This document shows, one piece after another, positions 61,290 to 64,000 of a DNA stretch of 64,000 nucleotides (positions within the stretch are counted from its first letter, which is position 1; each line of letters opens with the position of its first letter). Under the pieces are notes generated by a model that worked only from the letters and a program-made list of their open reading frames with translations, ran no database searches and was not told where the DNA came from. Position numbers and translations under genes: made by a program. The DNA is taken from assembly GCF_018873765.1 (NCBI RefSeq), contig NC_057926.1, positions 55,503,378 through 55,567,377 on the forward strand. Reading direction: 5' to 3'. Origin of the DNA: Telopea speciosissima. Its lineage: Eukaryota > Streptophyta > Magnoliopsida > Proteales > Proteaceae.

Positions 61290-63209
61290 GCTCCACCAGC
61301 ACGGCCAAGAACACCTGGTGCAGCTCCTGGAGGCTCCTCTCCATCTCCTTCACCACACCGTGCTTCTCCCGAATCTCCCATATGGTGTCCACTATCTATC
61401 CCCTCCCCTGTTGCTGTACCGCCTTCTGTAGGAACGTCTCGCATCGCTCTCCCCCGTTAAAATCAGCACCTCCACCATCTGATTGTCCACCCTCTCTCCC
61501 GTCACTGTGTAGTACATCCGCTCCACTGTGTCCTTGTACTCTATTTTCTGAATCCTTTGTTTCTAAATTTGAATCACTCTGATACTTGTTGATCCGGACA
61601 TCAGTTGTGGCTAGACTTTTGAAGTGTGGAAGGTTTTCTATATCCTTAACTTAGACCAGATCACAGCCCCATCAGGGTTGGTTTAAGGTTGATTTACTGT
61701 TGTCTTCAGTTTCCATTTTTGGGAGTTTCTTGTTCATTAAGTTTCTGGTTTTCCTGCTACTGCCGACAGTGAGGATTCACCTTACTGTTTGTTTCATTGG
61801 TGTTTAATCTTAAGACAGCATATTGATCTTGATATTTGAGGTACCATAGTGTCAGAGAGTCCTATATTGTTAACCTTGCTATTAAAGTCTATTTACTGGT
61901 TTTCTGTTACTTTTAACAAGAGACTACCTTGCTGTCAATTAGTCCTATTGGTCCTATTGTTTTTTAGCTTGCTGTTTAGTGACCTTAGTCCCATCAGTTC
62001 TCATCCGATCCCAGCATCATTAATAGAATCTCCATCAGCGAAAAATAAAAGATGAGGAAACGAGAGAGAAGCAACTCTGATGAGCATATATACAAACTAC
62101 AAAGTTTGTAGCCAAATCCACATCACCATGATCAGCAAAACAATTTCAATTTTGAAATTCAACAACATGGCTACGTTGTTACTAAAGCACAGACATAGTA
62201 CTGAGACAAATACAACATAGGTCGGCATCTTACCACATCGTGACAGCATTGCATACAGCAAGATTCCCCCCATAGAGTGTCCAATTGCAAGCAATTTACC
62301 ATCCTTTGGCTTGTTTTGACTCCTTATGTATTCCATCTATATTGACAAAACTCATGACTGTCACAATTTATCACATAGGTGCCTTTAAGAAAATCAACTT
62401 TTTATACTATGAGCAGTTTAAGTTTGCACATCAACAGGAAGATGCATCAAGAGGTATCAAATGGCACAATTAAACTTAAATGAGTTATCATATTCATATC
62501 CTTTTAGCCAGAGGATATGTCACCTCACCGCGGCAGGAACATCCTCTTCCAGATAGTTATCAAAGTCCCAATCATACTTCACAATCAAATCAAGTTGTTT
62601 CTGGAAATCCTCAATGGTTGTAGTCAAACGCTCTTGCAAATCAAACAACTGTGGTGAAATAGATCGTTGTCCTTCAATAATATTTACAAGCCTTTGACTC
62701 AAATCCCTGATTTGGCCAGCAATAGCAGACTTCTGCCTTGCTTCTAACAAACCTGAAAGTTTTTCCCTGATGTCATTAAAGCGCTCAGATAATTGAGCAT
62801 CTTCTAAGAGTTTTGATATTTGATCAAATAATCTAGCAGACATAATCCTTGATTGACCTTCACTGAGAAAGCCAGAGAGTTGTTCTGACAAACGGATAAA
62901 TGTTTCTGTCAACTTTGTGACCAATTGTGATTCATCCCAAGGTGTCAACACATCTGTCCTGTTATCCTTGACAGCTGAGGCTTCAGAATCCGGCAAAGCA
63001 CTGGTACTAACAATTGACTTCTGCTCTGTAGATAAAGCACCATTTATCAGGCCCCTGGCAGAACATTCTGTCAGCTCAGTTATTGCACTATTACTGGAAG
63101 AAGGATCAACTGCTTTGGAGTCTTCAACCCTTGTGCTCAATCCAGAACCTCGAACTTCAAGAATCCATGTATCATATCCTTGACTTGACATGTAACGTGC
63201 AAACGAAGA
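52926..63209 (-). CDS. Alpha/beta hydrolase family protein (At1g15060/At1g73750 type), 5' end missing
   Basis: Seven exons with GT-AG joins keep one frame: 63209-62529, 62336-62234, 60031-59931, 59809-59635, 53556-53386, 53262-53162 and 52985-52926. They encode 463 residues; relatives are about 550-580, so the N-terminal exons lie beyond the right edge. The first exon begins [20 protein letters not shown]. The nucleophile elbow GHSMGG is in exon 2 (Ser about residue 248 of this fragment), the acid is in [13 protein letters not shown] (exon 5) and the histidine in [14 protein letters not shown] (exon 6), so the triad is complete. A charged, helix-rich insert of about 200 residues, partly coiled-coil-like ([24 protein letters not shown]), separates the RGSGLSTR strand from GHSMGG. 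Substrate is unknown. The fourth intron is 6.1 kb and the second 2.2 kb. Confidence 0.92.
53608..53630. repeat. Compound poly(T)/poly(G) tract
   Basis: About 11 T run directly into about 13 G, 50 bp inside the fourth hydrolase intron. Confidence 0.85.
54199..54222. repeat. (TA)n microsatellite
   Basis: About 12 TA units preceded by an A-run. Confidence 0.9.
55481..55617. repeat. Degenerate CTTCAATC short-repeat array
   Basis: The octamer CTTCAATC, often extended to CTTCAATCAACCCAATATA, recurs about eight times in 140 bp with irregular spacing. Simple local amplification is likely. Confidence 0.7.
56155..56331. mobile_element. MULE-like MITE with 9-bp target duplication
   Basis: From the left, GGGATAAGGATAGGTACACC then GTAAGCTAGC; from the right, GGGGAAAAGGCTGGGCACACC then TTAAGCTAGC on the complementary strand. 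These are imperfect terminal inverted repeats of about 45 bp. The flanks are TTTTTATTA (56146-56154) and CTTTTATTA (56332-56340), a 9-bp duplication with one mismatch. It is non-coding, inside the fourth hydrolase intron. Confidence 0.75.
58690..58812 (+). mobile_element. Au-like SINE, 3'-truncated
   Basis: It begins GGGCGGACCTTGGTGCAATG (A box) and has GGTTCGAGTC (B box) and GGGGTAAGGCTGTGTAC, but lacks the usual GGGAGCCTCGTGCACTGGG end. It stops at the left target repeat of the SINE that follows. Confidence 0.85.
58827..59021 (+). mobile_element. Au-like SINE with 14-bp target duplication
   Basis: The A-box region is GCCTTGGCGCAACAGTTAAG, the B box is GGGCTCGAAAC, and the 3' part has GGGAGCCTCGTGCACTGGGA and a T-rich end. 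CTATCTCAGTCTAC flanks it at 58813-58826 and 59022-59035. About 30 extra bases precede the usual SINE start. It inserted directly beside the truncated copy. Confidence 0.85.
60992..61228 (-). other. Small open frame of uncertain status in a hydrolase intron
   Basis: The frame encodes 78 residues beginning [20 protein letters not shown], with an N-terminus rich in Ser, Arg and Leu and poor in acidic residues, as in organelle-targeting peptides. A TC array (GA on this strand) sits just upstream, like a 5' leader. I do not recognise the rest ([13 protein letters not shown]). It may be a captured first exon of another gene, a minor gene, or chance. Confidence 0.2.
61241..61286. repeat. (TC)n microsatellite
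   Basis: About 23 TC units. It sits exactly where the syntaxin fragment ends, between that fragment and the open frame at 60992-61228. Confidence 0.95.
61287..61557 (-). pseudogene. Syntaxin (SYP1-family) pseudogene fragment
   Basis: The minus strand translates to [20 protein letters not shown], then [12 protein letters not shown], then (in a shifted frame) [30 protein letters not shown] and [13 protein letters not shown]. This is the region of plant plasma-membrane syntaxins (SYP121 to SYP132 group) from the end of the Habc domain to the start of the SNARE motif, where EIQERHDAVKEIEK and ELHQVFLDMAVLVE are normal. It carries a frameshift after GESD, a stop where Gln of GRGQ is expected, and a loss of DM in VFLDMAVL. 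No transmembrane part follows; the fragment stops at a TC array. It looks like a retrocopy or captured piece; intact paralogues in the genome should be findable. Confidence 0.85.
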
Positions 63210-64000
63210 CTGTAAGCAGTGAACTCACATTAGTAACATGTTGAAGAATATGAATGACAAAGATTGGAAGGGTACCAAGTTAAATGCAGAAAATTTACTC
63301 AATCAACTGATCTTTTCTTATGCTTCTGTTGATTGGAAAATTTTTAATGTTGAGATTTCGACCAGAATTAGAAATATACACGTGATACAATTAATAAATG
63401 GCCACTCTACTGGTTCTGGCAAACACAAAAAAAAAAAACAGCTAGTACAAATTAGTCTAGAATTAGAGAATCACGACGATTAGTAGACATAATGAATTGA
63501 TAATAGAGATTACAAATAGAAAAGGAAGGCATTGGACAAGAAATGACTAGAACAGGCTTCAACTATCATTAGCAACATAATTCAAGATTCAGCCAAATCA
63601 TTTTTCAGTCTTTCTTTGTCCTAAAAGAGTCTTCAACTTTCCCCAAATTACTCTTTGGCAATTGGTGCACATTGTTAAATCATCATTTTTAGTAACATAA
63701 TACTCTGATGTGATTATGATGCAGTATTCTCTTAGAAAAAAGAGAGGAAAAAAATTCAGTCCCAAGGTTTAGGCTGATTGGGTCCAGATCTGACCTTTTC
63801 GGCTTGATTTAGTTTACTATAGAACCAGTTTACTACAAACAACAACAAGGAACTCGTGACCATCCTTGCAAGTGGAATTTTCTGGTTTCCTTAACACTAG
63901 GATTTGTGAGACCCATCAGAAAGAGGTTTAAAGCTTGCGATTTGGAACTCCTGAAAATCAGGAACATTATCAACATACAGCTCGTTGGAGGTCTTTTAAA
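63210..64000. other. Right-hand edge, probably hydrolase intron
   Basis: Upstream on the minus strand of the first visible hydrolase exon. No SPEC-like or LLLLSG-like upstream exon of the family appears here, so the stretch is taken as intron. It holds an A-run near 63427 and nothing else I can name. Confidence 0.5.

Larger units (their letters stand above)
60032..62233 (-). other. Second (2.2-kb) intron of the hydrolase gene
   Basis: It contains a T-run (60557-60580), an open frame of unknown status (60992-61228), a TC array (61241-61286) and a syntaxin pseudogene fragment (61287-61557). It has GT and AG ends in the correct phase for exons 2 and 3. Confidence 0.65.

Noticed and set aside
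61197-61460. Plus-strand frames with long Ser-Leu runs
   Set aside because: They translate the TC microsatellite and the antisense of the syntaxin fragment.

Overview
The window is nuclear DNA of a flowering plant. Five protein-coding genes have GT-AG exon structures whose conceptual proteins match plant families. The intergenic DNA and introns are AT-rich and full of plant-type repeats: Au-like SINEs, small inverted-repeat DNA elements with 9-bp target duplications, LINE remnants, LTR-like fossils, a plastid DNA insertion and GA/TC microsatellites. The long repeat-filled introns and the mix of repeats would fit an early-diverging eudicot or a magnoliid, but the species is inference only. All homology calls come from recalled family sequences, not from a search.

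Layout. (1) 1-10236, minus: a LisH/HEAT-repeat protein (plant RELCH-like, At5g16210 type), 16 exons, 3' end off the left edge. (2) 10237-17766: no intact gene; holds a plastid ndhK insertion (about 10985-11366), a two-copy 125-bp repeat and GA microsatellites. (3) 17767-19613, plus: a two-exon coiled-coil WEB/PMI-family (DUF827) gene. (4) 19614-27471: repeats, including an LTR-like fossil near 20040-21330. (5) 27472-29744, plus: a two-exon leucine-rich-repeat receptor-like kinase, the best match to ZAR1, with a predicted protein of 716 residues. (6) 29745-44465: a repeat-dominated intergenic region with two hairpin elements, a possible LTR fossil, a LINE RNase H fragment and a decayed LINE at about 38810-41187. 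(7) 44466-50854, plus: a five-exon RING-H2 E3 ligase of 380 residues. (8) 50855-52925: three inverted-repeat elements. (9) 52926-63209, minus: an alpha/beta hydrolase gene (At1g15060/At1g73750 type), seven exons, 5' end off the right edge. Its 6.1-kb and 2.2-kb introns hold a SINE pair, a MULE-like MITE and a decayed syntaxin fragment.

The five genes are unrelated housekeeping, signalling and trafficking loci; nothing suggests a cluster or shared pathway. I found no convincing new multi-gene system. The most unusual structures are three roughly 20-bp insertions, each flanked by a perfect 16-bp duplication and each carrying a short LINE-like tail (17942-17994, 30479-30529, 41280-41332). Others are the syntaxin fragment inside a hydrolase intron, several MULE-like MITEs, and a dispersed repeat rich in TATCGATA/CCGATA words.
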